In this document: positions 6,969-15,655 of the stretch, in pieces
Layout: every line of letters begins with the position of its first letter
How positions within the stretch are numbered: the first letter of the stretch is position 1
NCBI GenBank assembly: GCA_030151885.1
Contig: JASLCG010000042.1
Span: forward strand, 1-15,705
Source: Bacteroides sp.
GTDB taxonomy: Bacteria > Bacteroidota > Bacteroidia > Bacteroidales > Bacteroidaceae
Direction: 5' to 3'
DNA length: 15,705 nt
Made by a program: the position numbers and the translations under genes
The notes under the pieces: generated by a model
Told to the model about the DNA's origin: nothing
The model's input: only the letters and a program-made list of their open reading frames with translations
Database searches by the model: none

Positions 6969-9008
6969 CTACTTTATATTTCCAGAATTACTATTAAAAT
7001 CTAATTCAATATTCTGATTAGCCTCTACACTTGTCACTGGATTGATTTCACCATCATTCTTACGATAAACAATTTCTCCGTTACGAAGTGTGAACTCCAT
7101 TCTCCACCAATCAATGTTTGTTGCAGAACTACACTGTGCATATAGCCTTAATTCACCATTATTTACTACGTTAATTAAAGCTTTATCATTTACCACAGTC
7201 ATTTCCAAAGGATTATCCCACCCATTAAAAGCATCTCCAATACCAAATAACTGAGCCTTTTCAATAGTTATTTCACTAGCTTGCATATCAATATAAATAA
7301 GATATAGACCAGTTTCTTCAACAATAGCATTACCATCGTTAACAAGAAATCCTTTATTATTATCTAATTGTGCAAAATCTCCATTCCAATCTTTTACAGG
7401 AGACCACTTAAAAGCTTTATCTGCCTCTAAGTACCTTACAATCCAGAATTTACCAGGTGTTTCTGTAACAGGAATCATATCTAAACCATTAGTATTCCAA
7501 TCCCAGCCACCAATAGCCTCACCAATCATATAAAGATTATTAGGATACTCAGGCTCTTCAGTAATAGTAATTTTAGCAGCTATTACATCAGATAGTAAGT
7601 CTTCTTGAAGACCAGCTACTTCGGCTCTTAGTCTAAATTCGACAGGGTACGTATCACCTAATTCTAAATCGGTATTTAACTTTTTAATTTTATTAAACAA
7701 CACAGTACCAGTAGTCGTAAATTTTTCATCTTTGGTTGTTGTTAAGACAATAGGCTGCGTAAAATTATCGCCTACAACTCCCATCTCAAGAGTATAATTA
7801 ACAGTTGTAGCAAACTGATCACCAAATGACACTGCAGACCATTTAAAACTGACTTCTTGTTTTTCAGTTGCTGTAATATCACCTAATTCATTGAATTGAG
7901 GAGCTTCCATTTTTGCAGGATCTAGAGGATCAGCCTTCTCTATCTTATATGTTAAGTGTACAGGGTTATTAATATCAACAGTAATAATATATGTACCAGC
8001 CTCTACAAGAATACCATTAGTTCCTTCTACTAATACACCATCGCTATTTCCTAAACCATAAGTAACCTCATCTTTAGCATCTGCTCTGAAGTATATCTCT
8101 CCATCGCTCAAAGTTGCTAATGTTGTAAACTCCTGATTTTTAGGATTAAGATTCATCTTAACATCCTCTGTCATTGCTGTACCTGCTACTCCAAAGCTAT
8201 CCATAGAAGCCATATTAGTTAATAACCCTGTAGTTTTATTAAACTTAAACTTGTAGTAGTTTTTTCCATACAATGTAATATTCTTAGAATCACCACTATT
8301 TACAAGCATAACTTCTTCTTGCTCTGTTACCTCTTTAGCCTCTAGTTCAGTTCCAAAATTAGCATGTGCCCAATCTTTTGCATCTGTGATTTTGAAACCA
8401 TCTTGGGCTTTTCCTTCAAACGAAACCCAAGCAGTATATTCATTAGGTGTTTCATCGTTAAATGCAAATAGAACTTGTGTATTTGGATGCTCCCAGCCCC
8501 AATCATTATAACTACCAACAATCCATACTTTAGGATATTCAAAATAAGAGGTTACTTTGCTTTCTACACTATTAGTATAAATAGGGGTTGCTTCACTACT
8601 AATTGACCCTTTGATACGAAACTCTACATTTTGTACAGTCCCGTGTACAAAGCCATATTTTTTTTGTAATGAATTCATACTAGCATTTAAGACTGATGCC
8701 ACAATTCCCGAAGATAGTTCGGTTGTTGCCGTCACCTCTTGAGCATTTTCAAAGTCTTTTCCAGCTAAATCTATCTCCAAAACATATTCAACAGCTGCCG
8801 AGTAGTTAAACTTTATCTCTCCCCACTTAAAAGTATCAATCACCTGATCTGGATTATTCTTATCTAATACATAACTCTCTTGAACAGGGCTCATAACTCC
8901 TGGTTCAGATTGTCCAGGATGATAAGTAACTTTATCTAAATCATCACTACAGCCAGTAATAGCCAATAGGAGAAATATTATCGAATATATAATTTTATTA
9001 TTTTTCAT
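6969..9008 (-). CDS. susE: SusE-type starch-binding lipoprotein with tandemly duplicated architecture
   Basis: Surface lipoprotein of 679 aa with no catalytic domain, expected to hold starch near the SusCD transporter. The start is the ATG at 9008, 11 bases after the susD stop. The reading frame also opens at a TTG (9017), which I reject because the ATG begins directly with the lipoprotein signal. The lipobox is AITGC, with C20 followed by SDDLD, which matches the Bacteroides surface-export signature of serine and acidic residues. Residues about 45-155 are a SusE N-terminal Ig-like domain. About 158-265 and 270-358 look like two starch-binding modules (VWIVGSYNDWGWE at 161-173). The pattern then repeats: a second Ig-like domain at about 375-485 and modules at about 490-583 and 586-679 (WDWNTNG, GWDNP). 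B. thetaiotaomicron SusE (about 387 aa) and SusF (about 485 aa) are separate; here one gene seems to serve for both. Domain limits are by eye. Confidence 0.9.
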   Translation of the reverse strand: MKNNKIIYSIIFLLLAITGCSDDLDKVTYHPGQSEPGVMSPVQESYVLDKNNPDQVIDTFKWGEIKFNYSAAVEYVLEIDLAGKDFENAQEVTATTELSSGIVASVLNASMNSLQKKYGFVHGTVQNVEFRIKGSISSEATPIYTNSVESKVTSYFEYPKVWIVGSYNDWGWEHPNTQVLFAFNDETPNEYTAWVSFEGKAQDGFKITDAKDWAHANFGTELEAKEVTEQEEVMLVNSGDSKNITLYGKNYYKFKFNKTTGLLTNMASMDSFGVAGTAMTEDVKMNLNPKNQEFTTLATLSDGEIYFRADAKDEVTYGLGNSDGVLVEGTNGILVEAGTYIITVDINNPVHLTYKIEKADPLDPAKMEAPQFNELGDITATEKQEVSFKWSAVSFGDQFATTVNYTLEMGVVGDNFTQPIVLTTTKDEKFTTTGTVLFNKIKKLNTDLELGDTYPVEFRLRAEVAGLQEDLLSDVIAAKITITEEPEYPNNLYMIGEAIGGWDWNTNGLDMIPVTETPGKFWIVRYLEADKAFKWSPVKDWNGDFAQLDNNKGFLVNDGNAIVEETGLYLIYIDMQASEITIEKAQLFGIGDAFNGWDNPLEMTVVNDKALINVVNNGELRLYAQCSSATNIDWWRMEFTLRNGEIVYRKNDGEINPVTSVEANQNIELDFNSNSGNIK

Positions 9009-9019
9009 AAGTACCAAGA

Positions 9020-10642
9020 TTAATAACCTTCATTTTGTATTAACATTCCATTAACTGTCAAATCTGAAGATGGTATAGGGTAAACATTTTTATAAGACTC
9101 AACAGCAGCTCCTAATTTAGATCCACCTTTATACTGCCATAAATAATCAGCAGTTGTAAAATAATTATAGCGTACTAAGTCTGTTCTACGAGTTCCTTCC
9201 CAATATAACTCTCTTGCTCTCTCTTCTAATAAGAATTTCAGTGTTAAATCACTTTCTTTAATATTCGCTTTATCGTGACCGTAAGCTCTTTCAATTAATT
9301 TATTAATGTATCTAGTAGCTTCAGACTTAGACCCTCCGTTACCACCTCTTACAATAGCTTCTGCATAATTCAAATATATTTCTGGCAAACGAATTAATGG
9401 AATATCTGTATCAGGAGAATCTGAATTTGAACCTGGTACACCTTGTGATGTAACATTTGTAAATTTATATACAGCCCAACCTTCTGACTCAAATGTTTTA
9501 GTATAATCTGTTTTGATATCAATACTTCTATTATTATCAAAGAATATACCTCTTCTGTCATTTATTTCTGAAGCCTTAGGATTTTGCTGATCTTTAAAAG
9601 GAAACAGATTTATCAATGTTGGTAGAGCTCTATTTCCACTCCATCCTCCTTTTACACCATCTGTAGCCTCATCAACCTCTCCTGCTCCACGAGATGCCGA
9701 TATTAGAAAACGAATACCTCCATATGTTTGTGTTTTTGTACCTTCATAAACAATCGGAAAAATTATTTCACGTGTAACCTCTGGTCTGTTATTATCAGCT
9801 TTAAATAGATCTGCATAATTCTCTGTCAAATCATAAACACCTGCATTAAAGACGTTTTCACTAGCTATTATACAGTCATCATAACGAGGCTGTCCAGTAT
9901 AAACTTCTGCATTAAGGTACATTCTAGAAAGCAGTGCATTAACAACACCTTGATCTACTCTACCATAGTAGCCAGCTGCCTTAGCTTCAACAAGTTTATC
10001 TTTTATGTCTATTAATTCTTTTTCAATCCAGTTGAATAGTCCTTTTCTACCTATCTGTTCTGGTTTACTAGAGTAGTTACTTTCTGTTATAAATGGAGGA
10101 TTACCATACATGTCCATTAGGTAATAATAAGCTAAAGCTCTTAAAAAACGAGCCTCATATCTATATTGGTGAACTGTTGGCCAGAACTCTTTTTCTATAC
10201 CTCTATCAGCCATATTTGCATCAGTAGTTTGATTAATATATTCATTTACCAATGCTACCATAAACATAGCTCTATGGTACACACCTTCAATAGACTCATT
10301 TCCAACAGCCGTCCACTTCATTTCAGTAACCTCTGGTACCCATGGATCGGGCCAAGAGTTGATACATTCATCAGTAGATGCCACCTGTAAGTTCCACATC
10401 GAACGATAAAACTGAGTGTTTCCACCATCCAATCCTTCCAGATCCGAACTACCCGAGCCGTCTTGTCCACTCATTGCTAAGACAGAGTAAACTTTTAATA
10501 GATTTTTATAATAGTTTTCTTTTACACGATAAACTCTATCGGCAGTATTTATATTAGGGTCTAGTGGTTTAACATCCAAATCTCCTACACAAGCAGTCAG
10601 TAAAAGAATAGTTAAACCTAGTATAATATGCTTTGTTTTCAT
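9020..10642 (-). CDS. susD: SusD-family starch-binding outer membrane lipoprotein
   Basis: Glycan-capturing lid of the SusCD importer, 540 aa (B. thetaiotaomicron SusD is 551). The lipoprotein signal ends at LLTAC, giving lipidated C18, then VGDLDVKPL. The body is the RagB/SusD alpha-helical TPR-type fold. The family signature near the C terminus is clear: EERARELYWEGTRRTDLVR at 473-491. Helical segments such as YRYEARFLRALAYYYLMDMYG and NALLSRMYLNAE correspond to the TPR helices. The start codon lies only 12 bases after the susC stop, the usual tight pairing, so the two are co-translated partners. Assignment to starch rather than another glycan comes from the neighbouring GH97, GH13 and SusE-type genes. 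I could not confirm individual starch-contact residues. Confidence 0.95.
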   Translation of the reverse strand: MKTKHIILGLTILLLTACVGDLDVKPLDPNINTADRVYRVKENYYKNLLKVYSVLAMSGQDGSGSSDLEGLDGGNTQFYRSMWNLQVASTDECINSWPDPWVPEVTEMKWTAVGNESIEGVYHRAMFMVALVNEYINQTTDANMADRGIEKEFWPTVHQYRYEARFLRALAYYYLMDMYGNPPFITESNYSSKPEQIGRKGLFNWIEKELIDIKDKLVEAKAAGYYGRVDQGVVNALLSRMYLNAEVYTGQPRYDDCIIASENVFNAGVYDLTENYADLFKADNNRPEVTREIIFPIVYEGTKTQTYGGIRFLISASRGAGEVDEATDGVKGGWSGNRALPTLINLFPFKDQQNPKASEINDRRGIFFDNNRSIDIKTDYTKTFESEGWAVYKFTNVTSQGVPGSNSDSPDTDIPLIRLPEIYLNYAEAIVRGGNGGSKSEATRYINKLIERAYGHDKANIKESDLTLKFLLEERARELYWEGTRRTDLVRYNYFTTADYLWQYKGGSKLGAAVESYKNVYPIPSSDLTVNGMLIQNEGY

Positions 10643-10654
10643 AAGTATATAATA

Positions 10655-13600
10655 TTAGAAGTTAAGATTTACTCCAAAAGTGTATGTTCGTGGGCGTGGC
10701 CATATATTACCATCAACACCACTATTTTCTGGATCTAAGCCAGAGTATTTAGTAAGTGTAAATACATTTTGAATAGAGAATGACACTCGTCCACTTACTG
10801 TCCCAAATAACTTAGGAAGGCTATACCCAAATGTTATATTGTCCATTTTCAAAAATGAAGCATTCTCTAAGAAATAGTCTGATTTACTCTGCTCTGGAGT
10901 ATTGGTCTGTTTAAAACCTGTTTCTAAAGCTGTCTTATGTAAGTTTGTTAAGAATCCTTGTCCACCATAAGCGCCTGCTAAAGTAGAATTGGTTGCAGCA
11001 ACATTATTAAATGCATAGTTTCCAATATTCGCTCTTAAATTAAAACCTAGATCAAAGTCTTTATAAGTAAAGCTATGACTCATACCAAAGAAGTATTTAG
11101 GCATTGGACTCTTAGTTAAATAACGATCGGCATCAGTTATTTTTCCATCACCGTCTCTATCAACAAAAGCATTTTGGATAGGCTTTCCACTCTCATCATA
11201 TACTTGTTGATACACATTAAATGTAAATGGAGCATAGCCAACCATGTGCTTCTGAACATTAGAGCCAGTACCTATACCACCTCCTCCAACTTCAATACCA
11301 GGGTAAGTATCATTACCGCTTTGAACAAGTTTTGTTATTTTACTCTCATTCCAAGTAGCATTAAATCCTATATTCCATGTAAAATCTTTAGTATCTATTG
11401 CTACAGCATTAATATTAAACTCAACTCCTTGATTCTCCATTTTACCGATATTAGTAATTAGTCGGTTAGTGAAGTTAGTCCCCGCAGGAACATTTACCAC
11501 TCCTAGTAAATCTTTTGTTTTTTTCTTATAATACTCTACCGATCCTGTTATTCTATTTGATAAAATTCCAAAATCAAGACCAATGTTATAAGTATCAGTA
11601 GTCTCCCATTTTAAGTCTCTATTGTACTTACCAGGCATTACTAATAAGTCGCCTAAATATTCCGAGTCATGATTGGTACTTTCAATATAGGCAGCATAGT
11701 AAGGGTAAAAGTTATTTCCCAAATCCTGCTGACCAGTTGAACCATATCCCAATCTAAATTTCAGATTAGATAACCAATCTATCTCTTTCATAAAGCTCTC
11801 TTCCGAGATAGTCCAAGCAGCAGCTACAGAGCTAAATGTTCCCCAGCGATTATCCTTATAGAATCTAGAAGAACCATCACGTCTTACTGTACCAGTTAAT
11901 AAGTATCTATTCTTAAACACATAGTTTGCACGACCATAAAATGATACTAATAAGTTTTCACTTGGTCTTGTATATGCTCCAGAGCGAATATATTGAGACT
12001 TATCCTCAGACACTTCCCAAGATGAATCTAAGTCTGGGTTTATATTTCCATCTAAAATTGGAGAATAGTTTCTATTATAATCTGCATAATAAAAGTTTTG
12101 GTATGAATAACCTGCCATCACATTTATACGGCTTTGAATAGCTTCAATGTCTTTTTCGTAAGAAGTGTAAAACTCAAGTAATTGATTTCTTCTGAAGTTA
12201 TTCCAGTATTCTCTTCGACCAACATTTTCAAAAAGATCATCTTTCGAAGCCATAAAAGAGTTAATCTCTGGTCCTTTATCTCCTCTACCCCTTGCTACAT
12301 CATAACCTAAGTTCAAATTAAAATGCAGGTCTGGCAACCAGTGTAATTTATAATCTGCTTGAATATTACCAATGCTACGCTTTGTTTTACCTGTATCAAA
12401 TCTGTCAAAAATAGTTCCAACAGGGTTCGCCATTGCTTCTGAAGAAGGCTTTCCATAAGAACCTGTATTAGGACCATCTTTATAAGTTGTCCAGTTCCAG
12501 TAGCCATTGAACATACCACTATCATTATAAACAGGTTTTGTCGGATCAAAGAATGCCGCTGCACCAATAGCCCCTGTATCTGTAAACTTATTCTTGTTGA
12601 TTGTACCTTTTATGTTAATCTTTATATCTAAATGATTATCAAAGAATTTAGGATTTACACTTGCATCAACAGTGTAACGCTCGTATTTAGATTGTTTTAA
12701 AGTTCCATGGTCATTATTGTATCCTAATGATACACGGAAAGGAGTATTTAGTGCAGCACCAGCAACACTTACATTATTGTCTGTGCTAAAAGAAGTTCTA
12801 AAAACCTCATTTTGCCAATTTGTGCTTTGATCAGGAAAAATATTCAAATAATCTTCTACTGTTTTACGTACAGTACCTTCAAATGCTGTTGGTGCTACTT
12901 TACGATATGTAGCTGCATCTAAAGTTTTCATTTTTTTATAAGGGTCGTTTATACTGAAAGTTCCATTATATGCCACTTTCAATCCACCCGTAGAGCCTTT
13001 TTTTGTCGTAATAAGAATTACTCCATTCGATGCACGAGAACCATATATAGCTGTTGCCGATGCATCCTTTAGTACTGTAAAAGTTTCTATATCGTTAGGG
13101 TTGATACTAGATAATCCATTTGCCATTCCAGGAGCTGCATCATTTGCTAAAGGCACTCCATCTACTACAATAAGAGGATCATTGCTAGCGTTTAATGATG
13201 CTCCACTACGAATTCTCATTTTGGTTTCACCACCAGGTTGTCCTGAAGGTGGTTGAATAAACACACCAGATACTTTACCTTGGATGAGTTCTTGCGGATT
13301 TGTTATAGAACCACGATTAATTTCATCAGTCTTAATAGCTGTAACAGCACCTGTAAGGTCTTCTTTCTTTACACTACCATAACCAATAACTACAACTTCG
13401 TCAAGCAACTCTGTATCATCTTTAAGCTTAATTTTCATAAGAGATGATGACGTTACTTTTACTTCTTGTGTTTTAAACCCAATAAATGAGATTACCAATG
13501 TAGAATTTATTGGAGCTTTTACTGAAAAATTACCATCAAAATCGGTAATAGTACCATCTGTTGTACCTTTTACCATAACATTTGCACCTGCCACAGGTCC

Positions 13601-13732
13601 TAGTTCATCGTAAACTACCCCTGTAATGGTAATTTTGGAATTGTTTTGTGCACTAACATTAGCCAATGTCAAAAAACTTACCATAAATAAAAGGCAAATC
13701 TTGAACCAGCTTTTTCTATGCGTATTTTCCAT
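10655..13732 (-). CDS. susC: SusC-family TonB-dependent outer membrane porin
   Basis: TonB-dependent transporter of 1025 aa that imports maltooligosaccharides together with SusD. A signal peptide covers 1-29 (VSAQ). A carboxypeptidase-D-regulatory-like beta-sandwich follows at about 33-105 (VVYDELGPVAGANV, then GTITDFDGNFSV). Next comes the typical SusC TonB-box region DEVVVIGYG (111-119), a plug domain at about 122-248 (PLIVVDGVP, ASATAIYGSRASNGVILITTK) and a 22-strand barrel ending in the C-terminal aromatic residue F1025. There is no STN domain between signal and beta-sandwich, so it is not the kind of SusC that talks to an anti-sigma factor, in agreement with control by SusR. It is the first gene of the operon, and its leader holds a hairpin and a candidate promoter. 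Confidence 0.96.
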   Translation of the reverse strand: MENTHRKSWFKICLLFMVSFLTLANVSAQNNSKITITGVVYDELGPVAGANVMVKGTTDGTITDFDGNFSVKAPINSTLVISFIGFKTQEVKVTSSSLMKIKLKDDTELLDEVVVIGYGSVKKEDLTGAVTAIKTDEINRGSITNPQELIQGKVSGVFIQPPSGQPGGETKMRIRSGASLNASNDPLIVVDGVPLANDAAPGMANGLSSINPNDIETFTVLKDASATAIYGSRASNGVILITTKKGSTGGLKVAYNGTFSINDPYKKMKTLDAATYRKVAPTAFEGTVRKTVEDYLNIFPDQSTNWQNEVFRTSFSTDNNVSVAGAALNTPFRVSLGYNNDHGTLKQSKYERYTVDASVNPKFFDNHLDIKINIKGTINKNKFTDTGAIGAAAFFDPTKPVYNDSGMFNGYWNWTTYKDGPNTGSYGKPSSEAMANPVGTIFDRFDTGKTKRSIGNIQADYKLHWLPDLHFNLNLGYDVARGRGDKGPEINSFMASKDDLFENVGRREYWNNFRRNQLLEFYTSYEKDIEAIQSRINVMAGYSYQNFYYADYNRNYSPILDGNINPDLDSSWEVSEDKSQYIRSGAYTRPSENLLVSFYGRANYVFKNRYLLTGTVRRDGSSRFYKDNRWGTFSSVAAAWTISEESFMKEIDWLSNLKFRLGYGSTGQQDLGNNFYPYYAAYIESTNHDSEYLGDLLVMPGKYNRDLKWETTDTYNIGLDFGILSNRITGSVEYYKKKTKDLLGVVNVPAGTNFTNRLITNIGKMENQGVEFNINAVAIDTKDFTWNIGFNATWNESKITKLVQSGNDTYPGIEVGGGGIGTGSNVQKHMVGYAPFTFNVYQQVYDESGKPIQNAFVDRDGDGKITDADRYLTKSPMPKYFFGMSHSFTYKDFDLGFNLRANIGNYAFNNVAATNSTLAGAYGGQGFLTNLHKTALETGFKQTNTPEQSKSDYFLENASFLKMDNITFGYSLPKLFGTVSGRVSFSIQNVFTLTKYSGLDPENSGVDGNIWPRPRTYTFGVNLNF

Positions 13733-13769
13733 TTTAAGATTAATTTAATTTAACAATTATTTCATATTA

Positions 13770-13805
13770 GATTTTAGGTTCTAAAATAAAGTTTTGACCT
13801 AAATC
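13770..13805 (-). promoter_or_regulatory. Leader hairpin in the susC 5' untranslated region
   Basis: TTTAGGT (13773-13779) pairs with ACCTAAA (13797-13803). The helix continues outward through GAT with ATC and inward through C-G and AAAA with TTTT, with single-base bulges, closing on a five-base loop (TAAAG). This gives about 15 pairs in total. If the promoter at 13826-13833 is right, the hairpin lies in the first 50 bases of the transcript and ends 37 bases before the susC ATG. It has no T run, so it is a structured leader or a DNA dyad rather than an evident terminator. Confidence 0.45.
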
Positions 13806-13825
13806 AACTTTATACAATACATATA

Positions 13826-13833
13826 CAAAACTA
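13826..13833 (-). promoter_or_regulatory. Candidate -7 box of the susC operon promoter
   Basis: The minus strand reads TAGTTTTG, a full match to the Bacteroides -7 consensus TAnnTTTG. It would start transcription near 13819 and leave a leader of about 87 bases. No TTTG -33 box is found at the usual 19-23 base distance, which would fit a promoter that depends on an activator such as SusR. Judged by eye only. Confidence 0.4.
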
Positions 13834-13862
13834 TTCCTTATATAAGAGACATCCTATACATG

Positions 13863-13881
13863 GTAAACTATAAAGTAAACT
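13863..13881. promoter_or_regulatory. Direct heptamer repeat upstream of the susC promoter, possible activator site
   Basis: GTAAACT occurs at 13863-13869 and again at 13875-13881, a 12-base period close to one helical turn. The pair starts about 30 bases upstream of the -7 box. The second copy also sits in an inverted repeat, AAAGT-AA-ACTTT (13872-13883). Further upstream ATCAAT is repeated at 13895-13900 and 13906-13911. The location suits an activator, and SusR is the obvious candidate, but the link is inferred from position alone. Confidence 0.35.
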
Positions 13882-13931
13882 TTCATAATTATTAATCAAT
13901 TAATTATCAATGTTTTAATATTACTTTAAGC

Positions 13932-13963
13932 AAAAAAAAAGTAAGCTTTTATAGCTTACTTTT
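13932..13963 (-). terminator. Rho-independent terminator of the susR-like gene
   Basis: AAAAGTAAGCT (13937-13947) and AGCTTACTTTT (13953-13963) form a perfect 11-bp stem with the five-base loop TTTAT. On the minus strand it runs into nine T residues (A run 13932-13940). It starts 16 bases after the stop codon of the regulator, so regulator and susC operon are separate transcription units although they point the same way. Confidence 0.9.
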
Positions 13964-13979
13964 AATCTGTATGTTGATA

Positions 13980-15596
13980 TTAATCAAGACCTATCCGAGA
14001 TATTTCATCTAAAAACTCATCCCTATCACTCTTTGCTTTATTCCTTACTTTCTGTCTATAATTATATATAGTTTGTGTAGAGTAATGTAAAAAATCTGCA
14101 ATTTTAGCACTATCAGTAATTCCTAATCTTATTAACGCATAAATTCGTAATTCAGGTGTTAACAACTCACCTTCTTTAATATTAACCTTACCTTCTTCAG
14201 TAAGCAATTTATTAAAGTCTTCAACGAAAGTTGGGTATATTTTCAAAAATATAGCATCGAAATTTCTATAAAACTCTTTTAACTCATCCGATACTAAAGA
14301 AGATGTAGATACAGTTTTAGCCAATTGTTTTACCTGATTTGTCTGAATATTTCTCTTAACCAATAATCGAAAATCTTCCATTTTACTTATGTAAGTAGAA
14401 CACATATTAAAAAGATAACTTATATACTCTACCTTTACATGATTGGCTTCTCCTAATTGCTTATTAACTATATTCAACTCTCTATTAATCTCTGTTAGTT
14501 CTCCATTTAATTTTTTCTGAGCCTCTTTTATTTTAGATAACTGTTTTAACTGCTTATATATATAAGATAGTGCTATAAATAATACAAGAGCTAACAGCCC
14601 TATAACTGACAAAGCAATAAGCATCGCTCTCTTTTCTCGTATCGTTTTATGATCGTGTGCATCTGCAACTAAAGGCAACATCTGAGAAACTTGTAAAGTC
14701 CTTAACCTTGAATTACTAAAAACAGCATCATCTAAAGCACACTTCATATAAAAATAAGCTCTATTCAAGTCTCCTTCACTATATAAAATATCTGCTAATT
14801 TATGCAATGATATGTACTCCTTAATACTACTTCTTAAATCCTCAATAGCCGAAAGTGCTAAGCAATATTTTTGCTTTTCTATATTTCCAATATGACCATA
14901 TACCTCGGATAATGTATAGTTGAGCATTGGCGAGTTATCTCCAAATTTACTCTCTGCCAGAGACAACACCTCTAAAGCTTTGTTAAACTCACCATACATC
15001 ATATACTTAGTGCTTTCAACTAGTGGATAACTCAAGTCATTCTTATCCAAAACAACAAGTAGAGAATCTTTATAATCTAAAACTAATTTATGATAACGCT
15101 GTTTGTCTTTTTCAAGGACAGCATAGTCTGACATTAAAACATATAATGAGTGATATAAATGATAATAATAAGCCTTATCAACGACTTGCCAGTTATTACT
15201 TTTAATATACTCTAGTGTTTCTAACGCCTCTTTATATAAACCTGTAGTTCTATATACATCTGCCAAGTTCATATAAACAACAGCCCATTTTTGTACTGAG
15301 TCTAATTTTCTAGCTAAATCAAACCGCGCTTCAACTATTTTATAGGCAGAATCTGTTTGATAGTTATCATATTCGCTAAATAACTTTCCTAGTACATGAA
15401 ACTGCTGATCTTTGGATGCCGACTTATCATACTGTACCCTTAGCCCATCAATAATGGCTTCTTTCTTTCTATTGAAAGTTTTCCTTTCTTCAATGGTTTT
15501 ATCCAATACATTTAACAACGAATCTAAAGGTGCCCCTTTTAAGTTAATACAAAAACAGAGTAAACAGGCATAAAGAATCAGTAGTTTCCTAGACAT
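13980..15596 (-). CDS. susR: SusR-type membrane-spanning transcriptional activator
   Basis: One-polypeptide sensor and regulator of 538 aa, essentially the length of B. thetaiotaomicron SusR (about 536). Residues 1-21 form a signal-like hydrophobic helix. TPR-like helices fill the periplasmic half, for example at 104-133 (YMNLADVYRTTGLYKEAL), 198-250 and 266-296. A single strong membrane helix lies at 324-347. A coiled coil follows at about 350-385, then a helical linker, and a C-terminal LuxR-like helix-turn-helix at about 483-522 (LGITDSAKIADFLHYSTQTIYNY). The family is described as DUF6377/SusR-like. In B. thetaiotaomicron SusR activates sus genes in response to maltose and longer oligosaccharides; the same ligand here is inferred from the adjacent starch genes. 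Unlike hybrid two-component systems it has no kinase or receiver domain. It lies upstream of and co-directional with susC, separated by a terminator. Confidence 0.9.
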   Translation of the reverse strand: MSRKLLILYACLLCFCINLKGAPLDSLLNVLDKTIEERKTFNRKKEAIIDGLRVQYDKSASKDQQFHVLGKLFSEYDNYQTDSAYKIVEARFDLARKLDSVQKWAVVYMNLADVYRTTGLYKEALETLEYIKSNNWQVVDKAYYYHLYHSLYVLMSDYAVLEKDKQRYHKLVLDYKDSLLVVLDKNDLSYPLVESTKYMMYGEFNKALEVLSLAESKFGDNSPMLNYTLSEVYGHIGNIEKQKYCLALSAIEDLRSSIKEYISLHKLADILYSEGDLNRAYFYMKCALDDAVFSNSRLRTLQVSQMLPLVADAHDHKTIREKRAMLIALSVIGLLALVLFIALSYIYKQLKQLSKIKEAQKKLNGELTEINRELNIVNKQLGEANHVKVEYISYLFNMCSTYISKMEDFRLLVKRNIQTNQVKQLAKTVSTSSLVSDELKEFYRNFDAIFLKIYPTFVEDFNKLLTEEGKVNIKEGELLTPELRIYALIRLGITDSAKIADFLHYSTQTIYNYRQKVRNKAKSDRDEFLDEISRIGLD

Positions 15597-15625
15597 AAAG
15601 TATTATTTAAGATTACTATTTCTAA

Positions 15626-15655
15626 CAAAAATAAGAAACTAAATGTAGTCATAAA
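15626..15655 (-). promoter_or_regulatory. Candidate promoter of the susR-like gene
   Basis: The minus strand has TATTTTTG (15626-15633), a full match to the -7 consensus TAnnTTTG. TTTA at 15652-15655 lies 18 bases further upstream as an imperfect -33 box (consensus TTTG). Transcription would start near 15619, giving a short leader of about 23 bases before the ATG at 15596. The surrounding sequence is A+T-rich, so chance matches are possible. The remainder of the window to 15705 shows no gene. Confidence 0.4.

Noticed and set aside
8342..8542. Minus-strand open frames in other registers inside the susE-like gene (8342-8542) and susC (12313-12567)
   Set aside because: They are out-of-frame shadows of the real genes and have no plausible protein features.
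10643..10654. Separate promoter or hairpin between susC and susD
   Set aside because: The gap is only 12 A+T-rich bases with no dyad; the genes are simply adjacent in one operon.
10166..12141. Several short plus-strand open frames opposite susD and susC (10166-10390, 11174-11461, 11926-12141)
   Set aside because: All are antisense to intact family members with continuous conserved motifs. None has a domain, promoter or start signal of its own.
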